From contig JBFWUW010000029.1 in NCBI GenBank assembly GCA_050247075.1, positions 10,782 through 74,781 on the forward strand: DNA of 64,000 nucleotides, in the 5' to 3' direction. This document shows positions 34,392-42,827 of the stretch, piece after piece. Below the pieces are notes generated by a model. It did not search any database. It was not told the origin of the DNA and saw nothing but the letters and a program-made list of their open reading frames with translations. Origin of the DNA: JBFWUW01 sp050247075 (GTDB taxonomy: Bacteria > Planctomycetota > Planctomycetia > Pirellulales > JBFWUW01). The translations under genes and the position numbers were made by a program. Position 1 is the stretch's first letter. The number at the start of each line of letters is the position of its first letter.

Positions 34392-36101
34392 ATGGCGATT
34401 CGGCGTATCGGACAAATCATGGTCGATCTTGGTTTCATCACCGACGACCAGCTCGAGGAACTGCTGGAGGAGCAGCAGAACCAGCCGGGCGTGCTGCTAG
34501 GCAAGCTGGCCGAGTCCGAAAGCCTGGTGACGGACGAGCAGGTGGCCCAAGCCCTGGCCGAGCAAATGGGCATGCAGGTGATCTCGCTGACGGATGTGGT
34601 GGTTCCGCCCAATGTCTTGGGCTACATCACGGAAGTCATGGCGCAGATGTACCGCATTATACCGGTCGCTTTTCGCGACAACTCGCTGACCATCGCCATG
34701 TGCGATCCGCAGAAGATCTCCATCCTGGACGAACTGCGCAATTTTTTGGGCTACGACATCCGCGCTGTGGTGGCCACCGAGCGTGATATTCTCGCCACGC
34801 TAGACCGCTACTACTCGGCCAGTGACGACAATATCGAGAACCTCATCCGCGGCATGGAGGACGACCCCGACCTCTCCAGTGACATTTTGGGCAAGGGGGG
34901 CCCGACCGACCTGACCAGCGTGGAGGCCCTCGCCGACAGCGCCCCGGTGCGCAAGCTGCTCAACATGGTGTTGTTGCTGGCCATTAAAGACCGGGCCAGC
35001 GACTTGCACTTCGAGCCTTTCGAGGACGAATTCAAAATACGCATCAAGGCCGACGGCGTTCTGTACGAAATGGTTCCGCCGCCGCGGCACTTGGCGTTTG
35101 CCATCACCACCCGCATCAAGGTCATGGCCAATCTGGACATCGCCGAGCGCCGCATGCCTCAAGACGGCCGCATCGAGCTGACCGTCGGCGGCCACCCGGT
35201 CGATCTGCGCGTATCGGTGTTGCCCACCATGTTTGGTGAAAGCGTGGTCATGCGGGTTTTGGACCGCTCCGTGGTACAGCTCGACCTGAACGCGGTCGGC
35301 ATGCCGGCGCAAATTTTGCAAACATTTCGCGAAATCATGCGCAGGCCCAACGGCATTATTCTAGTGACGGGGCCTACCGGATCGGGTAAGACGACCACGC
35401 TCTATTCCGCCTTGAGCGAACTGAACGAAATCACCGAAAAAGTCATTACGACGGAAGACCCCATCGAATACGACATCGACGGCATCGTACAGGTGCCGAT
35501 CGACCATACCATTGGCAACACCTTTGCCCAATGTTTGCGGGCCATCTTGCGGCAAGACCCAGACCGCATCCTGGTGGGCGAAATCCGGGATACGGAAACG
35601 GCTGAAATCGCCGTACAAGCCTCGCTAACGGGGCACATGGTCTTTAGCACGTTGCACACCAACGACGCCCCCGGCACCATCACTCGCCTGCGCGACATGG
35701 GCGTCCCCCCCTTCCTCATCACCGCCACGGTCGAGGCGATTCTGGCGCAGCGGCTGGTACGCCGCATCTGCACCAACTGCAAACAAAAAATGGTCCCCTC
35801 GCCGGAAATGTTGATGGACTTGCAAATCAGCATGGACGACGTGGCGGACAAGACTTTTTACCGCGGGACGGGCTGCGATGCTTGTAATAACACCGGCTAT
35901 CGCGGGCGCGTGGGGCTGTTTGAACTGATGATTATGAATGACCATTTGCGCGAGATGGTTATTCGCAACGCCTCCACCGACGAAATGCGTGAAGCGGCCC
36001 GCAGTTACGGCATGATCGCCCTGCGGGACGCGGGCATGACCGCCGCCGCCGCCGGCCTGACATCCATCGAGGAAATCGTTCGCGAGACCGCCACCGATTA
36101 G
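34392..36101 (+). CDS. GspE/PilB-type assembly ATPase, copy 2
   Basis: A 569-residue assembly ATPase with the same layout as copy 1. N-domain: GQIMVDLGFITDDQLEELLE and VVVPPNVLGYITEVMAQMYR. Then RASDLHFEPFEDEFKIRIKA, Walker A GPTGSGKTTTLYSALSELNE (near 327), ITTEDPIEYDIDGIVQVP, Walker B RILVGEIRDTETAEIAVQAS, GHMVFSTLHTNDAPGTITRL and a zinc tetracysteine (CTNC near 460, CDAC near 497). It starts 76 bp after pilT and is followed by the platform protein gene. Copy 2 has the classical DPIEY and GEIRD forms, so it may be the principal assembly motor; which copy works with PilC is unknown. Confidence 0.95.
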   Translation: MAIRRIGQIMVDLGFITDDQLEELLEEQQNQPGVLLGKLAESESLVTDEQVAQALAEQMGMQVISLTDVVVPPNVLGYITEVMAQMYRIIPVAFRDNSLTIAMCDPQKISILDELRNFLGYDIRAVVATERDILATLDRYYSASDDNIENLIRGMEDDPDLSSDILGKGGPTDLTSVEALADSAPVRKLLNMVLLLAIKDRASDLHFEPFEDEFKIRIKADGVLYEMVPPPRHLAFAITTRIKVMANLDIAERRMPQDGRIELTVGGHPVDLRVSVLPTMFGESVVMRVLDRSVVQLDLNAVGMPAQILQTFREIMRRPNGIILVTGPTGSGKTTTLYSALSELNEITEKVITTEDPIEYDIDGIVQVPIDHTIGNTFAQCLRAILRQDPDRILVGEIRDTETAEIAVQASLTGHMVFSTLHTNDAPGTITRLRDMGVPPFLITATVEAILAQRLVRRICTNCKQKMVPSPEMLMDLQISMDDVADKTFYRGTGCDACNNTGYRGRVGLFELMIMNDHLREMVIRNASTDEMREAARSYGMIALRDAGMTAAAAGLTSIEEIVRETATD

Positions 36102-36151
36102 CACAAGCCTAATGCCATCCACATCCAATACACGTACAACCGTAGGCCATC

Positions 36152-36173
36152 GGCGATAGAATCGCCTCCTGCA
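36152..36173. repeat. TGTAGGAGGCG inverted repeat, copy 6 (minus orientation)
   Basis: GGCGATAGAATCGCC then TCCTGCA on the plus strand, in the gap between pilB2 and pilC. Confidence 0.65.
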
Positions 36174-36216
36174 AGTTAACCAGCCCATCCGACGGACGAC
36201 TGCGAGAACCCCAGCC

Positions 36217-37551
36217 ATGCCAAGCTATTCCTTTGAGGCGATGGACGCGACCGGGCAAGAGATCAAGGACGTGATCGAAGCCACGAGCGAGGAAGAAGCG
36301 CAAGCGACAATTCGCCAGATGGGGTACTTCGTCACGAAGATCTCCGTCAAGAAAGCCAAGAAAGCCGCCGCCGAGGGGAAGAAGGTCAAGCCGGGCCGCT
36401 CCAGCTTTGTCATCGGCCGCGTCAATACCAAGACGCTCACGCTGTTCACACGGCAACTCTCTATCCTGCAAGATGCCGGCCTGCCCATCCTGAGAAGCCT
36501 GCGCATTCTCGAGGGCCAGTCCAAGCCGGGCCGCATGAAAAACGCCCTGATGGATGTCTGCGACGATATCGAGAGTGGCTCGACCCTGTCAGAGTCGATG
36601 GGCAAGCAACCCAAGGCGTTTAATCGACTGTATGTCAACATGATCAAGGCGGGCGAGGCCGGCGGTGCCTTGGAGCTCATTCTGCAGCGTCTGGCCGAGT
36701 TCTTGGAAAAGGCCGAGTCGCTCAAGCGCAAGGTCAAAGGGGCCATGATCTACCCCATCGTGGTCGTGTCGGTGGCGGTGCTGATCTTGACCTTCATCAT
36801 GATCAAAATCGTCCCCGCCTTCCGCGAAATCTTCGAGGACTTCGGTATCGACCTCCCCCCCATGACCGAGGCCCTTATCTGGACCAGCACCATGGTCTTC
36901 AATTACTGGTACCTCATCCCCGGCATTCCTATTTTGATCTGGCTAACGGTCAAGGTGATACGCAAGTTCGAATACGGCCGCTACGGCTGGGATGTGTTCA
37001 CCCTGAAAATGCCCGTGTTTGGCATGATCGTTGAAAAAAACATCGTGGCCCGCACCACGCGTACCTTGGGCACACTGGTTGCCAGCGGCGTCCCCATTCT
37101 CGAAGCGCTAAACATCACTCGCGAGACGAGCGGCAACTTCATTTTCGAGAACATGTACGGCAAGATCTACGACTCCATCCGCGAGGGCGAAACGATCGCC
37201 CGTCCCATGAAAGAGTGGTCGCGGCCGCGGTTCAATGCCATGGCGGTCTTTTTCTGGTTTGGATTTGTCGGCGGACCAATCGGCGTGCTGATTTACCTGA
37301 TGAAGATGCGGCAGCGCGTGTTGGACGATCTGGTGGTGAACATGGTCGACGTGGGTGAAGAGACGGGCGAACTCGACACCATGCTCTACAAAGTCGCCGA
37401 CAACTACGACGAGGAAGTCGCCGTTCTCACGGAAAGCCTGGTCAGCCTGCTTGAGCCGCTGATGATCTGCGTGCTGGGTGGCATGGTCGGGTTCATCGTC
37501 ATCGCCTTGTTCTTGCCGCTGATCAAAATCATTCAATCGTTGACGGGTTAA
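36217..37551 (+). CDS. pilC: Inner-membrane platform protein PilC/GspF
   Basis: A 444-residue membrane protein. N-terminal segment SYSFEAMDATGQEIKDVIEA leads to two GspF domains: LFTRQLSILQDAGLPILRSL starts the first (about 75-195) and TRTLGTLVASGVPILEALNI the second (about 272-420). VVNMVDVGEETGELDTMLYK and LEPLMICVLGGMVGFIVIAL are classical. Three usual transmembrane helices are seen (about 175-197, 225-248, 415-437). In addition about 35 residues are inserted just before the VNMVDVGEETGEL motif, including a hydrophobic stretch (AVFFWFGFVGGPIGVLIYLM). It couples the ATPases to pseudopilin assembly. Confidence 0.95.
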   Translation: MPSYSFEAMDATGQEIKDVIEATSEEEAQATIRQMGYFVTKISVKKAKKAAAEGKKVKPGRSSFVIGRVNTKTLTLFTRQLSILQDAGLPILRSLRILEGQSKPGRMKNALMDVCDDIESGSTLSESMGKQPKAFNRLYVNMIKAGEAGGALELILQRLAEFLEKAESLKRKVKGAMIYPIVVVSVAVLILTFIMIKIVPAFREIFEDFGIDLPPMTEALIWTSTMVFNYWYLIPGIPILIWLTVKVIRKFEYGRYGWDVFTLKMPVFGMIVEKNIVARTTRTLGTLVASGVPILEALNITRETSGNFIFENMYGKIYDSIREGETIARPMKEWSRPRFNAMAVFFWFGFVGGPIGVLIYLMKMRQRVLDDLVVNMVDVGEETGELDTMLYKVADNYDEEVAVLTESLVSLLEPLMICVLGGMVGFIVIALFLPLIKIIQSLTG

Positions 37552-37643
37552 GGAACAGAAGGAATCGGAAATGGCACCACAAGGCGGTGGTACCCTTTAA
37601 CAACTGCAAGCAAAACGAACCACGGATTGCACGGATAAACAAT

Positions 37644-37760
37644 GCCCAAGGCTGATCGCGGCTGTCGTTAGCCCCGGTAGGGGCGGCAGTTAATAGCCTT
37701 GGGCGTTAGCCCAAGGAACAGGCCACAAAATAAATTTTCCAGCCCCGGCAGGGGCGACAG
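37644..37760. repeat. Composite small repeat element
   Basis: GCCCAAGGCT (37644-37653) pairs with AGCCTTGGGC (37695-37704), and a further GCCCAAGG lies at 37709-37716. Two 20-bp boxes, AGCCCCGGTAGGGGCGGCAG (about 37670-37689) and AGCCCCGGCAGGGGCGACAG (37741-37760), are direct repeats differing at two positions; each has a short internal CCCC/GGGG stem. The structure is like a small non-autonomous repeat element. Confidence 0.7.
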
Positions 37761-37821
37761 AAGCTAAGAAACCTGTGAACGATTCGCCTCGCGGATATGC
37801 CAGTACCCGCGGGCGCAAGAT

Positions 37822-37843
37822 TGTAGGAGGCGAATTCCTAGCC
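37822..37843. repeat. TGTAGGAGGCG repeat, copy 7
   Basis: TGTAGGAGGCGAATTCCTAGCC; the second arm is weaker than in other copies. Confidence 0.6.
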
Positions 37844-38078
37844 GACTGCATACAGAAACACGACGGGCCAGCGGCGGGGGCGCCGAACTTAGGACCAGAC
37901 CATTTCCGTTTTTCGGTCAGATCGACAGTCCGTCCATCTTTTGATAGGCGAGTTTTCTGACGCGCCGCGCGGCCAACATGGCGACGTGCGTCTTGGGCGG
38001 CTCGCCCCATGGCGGCTTCCCTCGTTCAATCCCTTGCCACAACCGACGTTTAAGCATACCGACCAGGAGATTCCCGCG

Positions 38079-39143
38079 ATGAACGCCTTCCGTCCTCATG
38101 TCACCCCACTTCATTCGCGGCGGGGCTTTACGTTGATCGAGCTGCTAGTCGTGATCCTCATCATCGGCCTGCTGGCGGCGTTGGTCTCCACGGCCGTCTT
38201 CAAGGCCCTGACGACCAGCAAGCAGGCGGTGCTCAAGGTTGAAATCGGCGAAATGGACCGGGCCTTAAAGGACTACGCCAATAACAATGGTGGGGCCTAT
38301 CCCCCTAGCTTCGCCTCATACTCGCCCGCCGTCACCGCCGAGGCCCGTGTTTGGCAACACATTCAACGGCGGTTTCCACGTTACACACCGGCGAATACCA
38401 GCGGTGCCACTCCTTACGAAAATTTCCGGCTCGACGTGCGAGATCAATCGGTCAATTGCGGGTTTGCTGCCAACGCGCTCGACACTCGCAACCTGGACCA
38501 GGCCGAGGCCCTGGTCTTTTGGCTGGGCGGACTCCCCTGCCCCAACACGGAGCGGCGGATGGTCGGATTCAGTAAAGATCCTTCCCAGCCGTTCATCGGC
38601 TTCAACCCCGCCAATAACGCCGGCCAGCCGCAGCGCACCGATCCTTTCCCTTTTGACTCCACCCGGCTGGTCGATCGCGATGGCGACAACTGGCTGGAGT
38701 ACATCCCCAAGGGCACCTCGCCTACCGGCGACATGCCCCCATTTGTCTACTTCGACGCGCAAAGTTACACCAGCCACACCTACGTCAGCGGCACCGACTT
38801 GCCGATGGCTCCTTACCCCTTTTCGTCGGGCGGCGTCACTCGCGGCCCGACAAGCAACATCGCCGCGTGGGGCCAGTGCTGGCCGATGTGGCGGGTTGCG
38901 CCAACGCCATCATCGTCGCCGACCGTCGCTCCGCAGTGGGTCAACTCCGATTCGTTTCAAATCATCTGCGCTGGCCTGGATGGTGCCTACAGCACGATCG
39001 GTGATGAATCGACCACGAATCCCGAGACGTACCCCACGCTATTGACGTATCCCAGCGGTACATCGGATACCGGCGCGCTGACCGACAATATCACCAGCTT
39101 CGCCGAAAGCATTCTCAAGGAAGATCGGGAAAAACAAAGGTAA
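38079..39143 (+). CDS. Pseudopilin, GspG-like, with long C-terminal domain
   Basis: A 354-residue protein from the ATG at 38079 with AGGAGA upstream. A class III prepilin leader is clear: SRRGFTLIELLVVILIIGLL with cleavage after Gly16 and the Glu at mature position 5. The head contains MDRALKDYANNNGGAYPPS, typical of GspG, and ends in DSFQIICAGLDGAYSTIGDE and a DNITSFAESILK tail like GspG. It is about twice the length of an ordinary GspG. An acidic loop, DRDGDNWLE, lies at 199-207. It would be processed by a prepilin peptidase (not in the window) and assembled by PilB/PilC. First of five adjoining pseudopilin-type genes. Confidence 0.9.
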   Translation: MNAFRPHVTPLHSRRGFTLIELLVVILIIGLLAALVSTAVFKALTTSKQAVLKVEIGEMDRALKDYANNNGGAYPPSFASYSPAVTAEARVWQHIQRRFPRYTPANTSGATPYENFRLDVRDQSVNCGFAANALDTRNLDQAEALVFWLGGLPCPNTERRMVGFSKDPSQPFIGFNPANNAGQPQRTDPFPFDSTRLVDRDGDNWLEYIPKGTSPTGDMPPFVYFDAQSYTSHTYVSGTDLPMAPYPFSSGGVTRGPTSNIAAWGQCWPMWRVAPTPSSSPTVAPQWVNSDSFQIICAGLDGAYSTIGDESTTNPETYPTLLTYPSGTSDTGALTDNITSFAESILKEDREKQR

Positions 39144-39153
39144 GCAGTTGGCA

Positions 39154-39188
39154 TTTTTGATTTTGGATTTTCGATTTTTGATTGGCCT
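39154..39188. repeat. Heptanucleotide array F (TTTTTGA type)
   Basis: Units TTTTTGA, TTTTGGA, TTTTCGA, TTTTTGA and TTGGCCT in perfect 7-bp register between the first two pseudopilin genes; the array ends 3 bp before the next ATG. Confidence 0.85.
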
Positions 39189-39191
39189 TTG

Positions 39192-40310
39192 ATGCGACGG
39201 GATTGTTTTATGGTTGGTCGCCTACAAAGTACACGCTTGGCGCGGCGCGGCTTTACGCTGGTGGAGGTGTTAATCACCATCACCATCATTGGGCTGCTGA
39301 CATCGCTGTTCTTGGCGGCCCTGGCCGCTTCGCAGCAGCAAGCCCGCGAGGCCCGCACCAAAAGCATGATCGCCCGGTTGGACGCGGTCATTATGTCCCG
39401 CTGGGAAAGCTACCGCACGCGGCGCGTACCCATCAACACAACGGGGTTGAATCCCAGTGCAGCCAATGGCTTGCGGTTGCTGGCCATGCGCGAGTTGCAG
39501 CGACTAGAAATGCCGCAACGCTGGGAAGACGTGGTGGACGACCCCTCCGCTTGGCCATCCGCGGCACCGGTAACAACCACGTCCGGAATTCCTATCCCCG
39601 GTTTGTCGCTGGGTTATCGCCGCCGGTTCAACGCCAGTTCCGTAACGTCCTACAATGGTACGACCACCACCACGGTCGCCACGCAGCCCACATCGCAATA
39701 CCAAGGGGCGGAATGCCTCTACTTGATCGTCACGTGCGGTGGATTGGAAGAAGATGTGACCCCCATCGATCAGTTTCGCGGCTTGGACGTGGGCGATCTG
39801 GACCGTGACGGCATGCCAGAGTTCCATGACGGCTGGGGCAACCCCATAACATTTTTGCGGTGGGCTCCCGGCTGGGTTTCGGACGTGCAGCCCAATCCCG
39901 GTTGGGATTTCACCACCTACCCGCGCGTGCCAACCCCGCAAGCCGCCCCCGCGCCTTACGACTTTGCCATCGCCCGGCACGATGCCTTCGACCCAGCCAA
40001 ACTTGCCTTCAATCTCCCCTCCACCACCGATCCCAACCCGCGGGGATTTGTTCTGTCGCCATTGATCATGTCGCCGGGCCCCGATGGAATCCTCGATACC
40101 TGGCACGTCAGCGGCGATGCGACCGACTTTCCCGCGGGCCTGCTGCCGGCGAACTTGAACGATCCCTACTACGTGCCGGCCAGCGCCGGGCGTTATCCGT
40201 CGGGCTGGCCGTTGGACTATAACGCGCCCGTGCCAACGGGCATTCCCACGCCCGAAGGCTACTGGCTCGACAACATCCATAATCAACAGTTAGGAGCGCT
40301 GGCCAAATGA
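39192..40310 (+). CDS. Pseudopilin, second in cluster
   Basis: A 372-residue protein from the ATG at 39192 (an ATG at 39210 is also possible). Prepilin leader LARRGFTLVEVLITITIIGL is cleaved after Gly20 with Glu at mature position 5. ASQQQAREARTKSMIARLDA continues the N-terminal helix. The rest is a long planctomycete-type head including DVGDLDRDGMPEFHDGWGNP; D202-x-D204-x-D206-G207 with E210 forms a calcium-loop-like motif. GWGNPITFLRWAPG is a conserved-looking element. The stop overlaps the next start by ATGA, so translation is coupled. Closest functional analogue is uncertain (GspG/GspI/GspJ-like). Confidence 0.88.
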   Translation: MRRDCFMVGRLQSTRLARRGFTLVEVLITITIIGLLTSLFLAALAASQQQAREARTKSMIARLDAVIMSRWESYRTRRVPINTTGLNPSAANGLRLLAMRELQRLEMPQRWEDVVDDPSAWPSAAPVTTTSGIPIPGLSLGYRRRFNASSVTSYNGTTTTTVATQPTSQYQGAECLYLIVTCGGLEEDVTPIDQFRGLDVGDLDRDGMPEFHDGWGNPITFLRWAPGWVSDVQPNPGWDFTTYPRVPTPQAAPAPYDFAIARHDAFDPAKLAFNLPSTTDPNPRGFVLSPLIMSPGPDGILDTWHVSGDATDFPAGLLPANLNDPYYVPASAGRYPSGWPLDYNAPVPTGIPTPEGYWLDNIHNQQLGALAK

Positions 40311-41530
40311 CGACGACGAACAGCCGCGCCGGCTTCCGGACAAACCACGCCCGCACTGGCTTTACCATTTTGGAACTGCTGATCGTGATTACGATCATGC
40401 TGGCGGTGACGGCGATGGCCATTCCATTGCTGGCTCCCTCGCGCGAGGACCGCCGCGTCAACGAGGCCTCGCGGATCATCACCAGCATGTTCGCGGGTGC
40501 CCGCTCCCGCGCCATCGAGATCGGCCGTCCTGTGGGGGTCACGCTCGAACGCGATCCCACCAATCCGTTCCGCGTGCTGACGTTGTCTTACGCGGAGGTT
40601 CCCCCCCCCTTCGCCGGCGGTTTTATCAATTCGCGGATCATTATCGAAGGCGAACCGACGGCGGGCGATACCGACATGAGCGGCACCATCGACCCCGGCG
40701 AGTTCACCGACTGGAATGGCAACGGCTATTACGACAGCGGCGGATTCATTACCTCCATTACCGCCGACGGCTCCAACCCCGATACCTTTTGGCAAGGCCT
40801 GATCCGGCCCGGCGACGCGCTCAAGCTCAACTACCAGGGCTACGAATACACCCTGGGGCTGCCTGCCATGTTCAGCGGCAATCTCGACGCCAACGGATAT
40901 TTCAACACGCTCGATCCCGACAATCCGTGGCAACTGGCGACGATCGCCGGCGGTGCCGGCGCGGTCGGGGGCGTTATTTCTGATGCCGTTACGGTCCCCA
41001 AGACACCCTTCGTCGAAGACCCCAGCGGTTCCGGTACCGGCGTGGATGGGCGGTTCACCCCCGGCACCGATGTGGGCGGGCTGCCATTTCAGATCATCCG
41101 CGGGCCGCAAAGATCGGCCGGCAAGACAGAGACCCTGCCAGAAACGATGTGCATCGACCTGGCCGGCACGAGTACCGCCGCCGACCCGTTTGCGTTGACG
41201 GCCTACACGGGCGATATCACCGTCATGTACAACCCCGGCGGTTCCGTCGACTCCATTCGCTGGGCCAGCGGCCCGCAAGTCGCGCCCATCGGCCCGCTGT
41301 TTCTGCTCATCGGCAAGACATTTCTGGTGGGGGGCAACGTAGCGCCCAAGCCGGGCGAGCCGGTCTACAACTGGCAAGACCTGGATGCCCGCTGGCTGAT
41401 GATCAACCACCAGTCGGGCTTGCTGGCCAGTAATCCCACGACATCGGTGGATACCACGTTGTCGGCGGACCAACAGATCATCCAGTCCCGCTCGATCGCC
41501 CGCGAGGGGATTAAGGTAGGAGATAAGTAG
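40307..41530 (+). CDS. Pseudopilin, GspH-like, with EF-hand-like loops
   Basis: A 407-residue protein whose ATG overlaps the previous stop. Prepilin leader ARTGFTILELLIVITIMLAV is cleaved after Gly18. SRIITSMFAGARSRAIEIGR followed by PVGVTLERDPTNPFRV is characteristic of GspH/FimT-type minor pseudopilins. The head holds a full 12-residue EF-hand-type loop (DTDMSGTIDPGEF, D121 to E132, with Gly at 6 and Ile at 8), then a second loop DWNGNGYYDSGGF (135-147). It would sit at or near the tip of a pseudopilus. Ordinary GspH is about 170 residues; this is more than twice that. Confidence 0.9.
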   Translation: MTTTNSRAGFRTNHARTGFTILELLIVITIMLAVTAMAIPLLAPSREDRRVNEASRIITSMFAGARSRAIEIGRPVGVTLERDPTNPFRVLTLSYAEVPPPFAGGFINSRIIIEGEPTAGDTDMSGTIDPGEFTDWNGNGYYDSGGFITSITADGSNPDTFWQGLIRPGDALKLNYQGYEYTLGLPAMFSGNLDANGYFNTLDPDNPWQLATIAGGAGAVGGVISDAVTVPKTPFVEDPSGSGTGVDGRFTPGTDVGGLPFQIIRGPQRSAGKTETLPETMCIDLAGTSTAADPFALTAYTGDITVMYNPGGSVDSIRWASGPQVAPIGPLFLLIGKTFLVGGNVAPKPGEPVYNWQDLDARWLMINHQSGLLASNPTTSVDTTLSADQQIIQSRSIAREGIKVGDK

Positions 41531-41532
41531 CA

Positions 41533-41567
41533 ATGTCGAATGTCGAGTGCCGAATGTCGAATTTTAG
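41533..41567. repeat. Heptanucleotide array G (ATGTCGA type), coding
   Basis: Units ATGTCGA, ATGTCGA, GTGCCGA, ATGTCGA and ATTTTAG in register. The first ATG is the start codon of the pseudopilin gene, and a second in-frame ATG (41554) comes from the fourth unit. Confidence 0.9.
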
Positions 41568-42723
41568 CCGGCCGCCGCGGGCCACGAACCGCCGCGGTAT
41601 TACCCTGCTGGAGTCGCTGTTCGCCATTTTCGTGGCGGCCATTGGCATCCTGAGCCTGGCGGCGCTGCTGCCGGTTGGCAAGTTCTTGATCACCCAGGCC
41701 GAGCACAGCGACCGCGGCGCGGCCGTGGCCGAGGCGGCCATGCAAGAATTGATCAACCGCGGGCTGGTGGCGACGGCAAACCAGGTTGGCGCCACCGACA
41801 TGATTGTCCTCGATCCTTGGTTTTTGTCGCGGCAGCCCAATCCGGCCGCGCCAGAGATCATGAGTTTTCCCTATGACAGCAGCGCTACTTCGTCCAATTA
41901 TCTGAATGGCGGTACGCCGCCGCTGTTACCCCGGTGGACGGTGGTCCCCGCTTTTTCAACCTTGTCCGGCCAGGCAGCCCATCGCGAGGCCGCCGACCGC
42001 GTGTTCACCTCGCACGACGACCAGATCATGACCGAGGTCGCCGCCGTCGGGCAGCGGCCGCAGGCTCTGCCCACAACGGGTGCCTCGTCCGTGTACCAAG
42101 GAGATTACTCCTGGCTGGCCACCATCACGCCGGCGCTCAGCCAGCGGTTTACCGCCAAGACCATGTTCACCGTGCAGGTAGCCGTCTTCCACAAGCGAGA
42201 GCCGCTCCCTCCGGTCGATGCCCAGGTGAAGACCCCCAGCGAGCGGATCGTGCTGGCCGACATTTTTGGCACCGGCGTCGGTGGCGGCAGCGTGCAATTT
42301 CGCGTCCCCGCCGGGACGAACAACGACTTCCTCAAGCTCAAGACCAACCAATGGGTGATGCTCGTCGGCTACGAGGCCATCGGCACGGCCATCAATCCTT
42401 ACAACGGTGCCACCATTCCCTCGGTGACCACGCCCGCCGGGACGGGTAAGAACCGTATCGTGGCCCGTTGGTATCGCATTGTCGGCCTGGCCGAAATGAC
42501 CCCCGGCACCACCACCGGCGCGCGCGAGGCGACCTTGGCCGGTCCCGATTGGAACACGTCCGTCGCCACGTTCGACAGCGACGACGACGGCGTGGGAGAC
42601 ATTGTCTACGACGCCGACAGCGGCACCGCCGGCGTTCAGGTCCACGCCTACTTGCTCTCCGACTGCGTCACCGTCCAAGAACGAACCATCAAGCTGGATA
42701 TCTCCGCGCTCAACGGTTACTAA
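41533..42723 (+). CDS. Pseudopilin, GspI/PilV-like, start made of heptamer repeats
   Basis: A 396-residue protein. The leader RRGITLLESLFAIFVAAIGI is cleaved after Gly22 with Glu at mature position 5; GITLLESLFAIFVAAIGILS is typical of PilV/GspI. The first 35 bases of the gene are a 7-bp repeat array, giving MSNVECR then MSNFSRP; the second Met (41554) is an equally good start. VQVAVFHKREPLPPVDAQVK and a loop DSDDDGVGD (348-356) lie in the head. Its start is 3 bp after the previous stop. Length again is over twice that of usual GspI. Confidence 0.88.
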   Translation: MSNVECRMSNFSRPPRATNRRGITLLESLFAIFVAAIGILSLAALLPVGKFLITQAEHSDRGAAVAEAAMQELINRGLVATANQVGATDMIVLDPWFLSRQPNPAAPEIMSFPYDSSATSSNYLNGGTPPLLPRWTVVPAFSTLSGQAAHREAADRVFTSHDDQIMTEVAAVGQRPQALPTTGASSVYQGDYSWLATITPALSQRFTAKTMFTVQVAVFHKREPLPPVDAQVKTPSERIVLADIFGTGVGGGSVQFRVPAGTNNDFLKLKTNQWVMLVGYEAIGTAINPYNGATIPSVTTPAGTGKNRIVARWYRIVGLAEMTPGTTTGAREATLAGPDWNTSVATFDSDDDGVGDIVYDADSGTAGVQVHAYLLSDCVTVQERTIKLDISALNGY

Positions 42724-42827
42724 GCGCCCCAACTCCAGCGATAAACACCACACACATCGCCGCCCAGTCTACCTGGCGGCTTACGAACCAGGGGGCTTGC
42801 CTGGAAATGTGAAAGAGGAATCTTGTC

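Larger units (their letters stand above)
37552..38078. other. 527-bp repeat-rich spacer before the pseudopilin genes
   Basis: No plausible gene. It contains GCCCAAGG inverted repeats, two AGCCCCGG...GGGGCG boxes and one TGTAGGAGGCG repeat. It presumably also holds the promoter of the pseudopilin operon. Confidence 0.7.
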
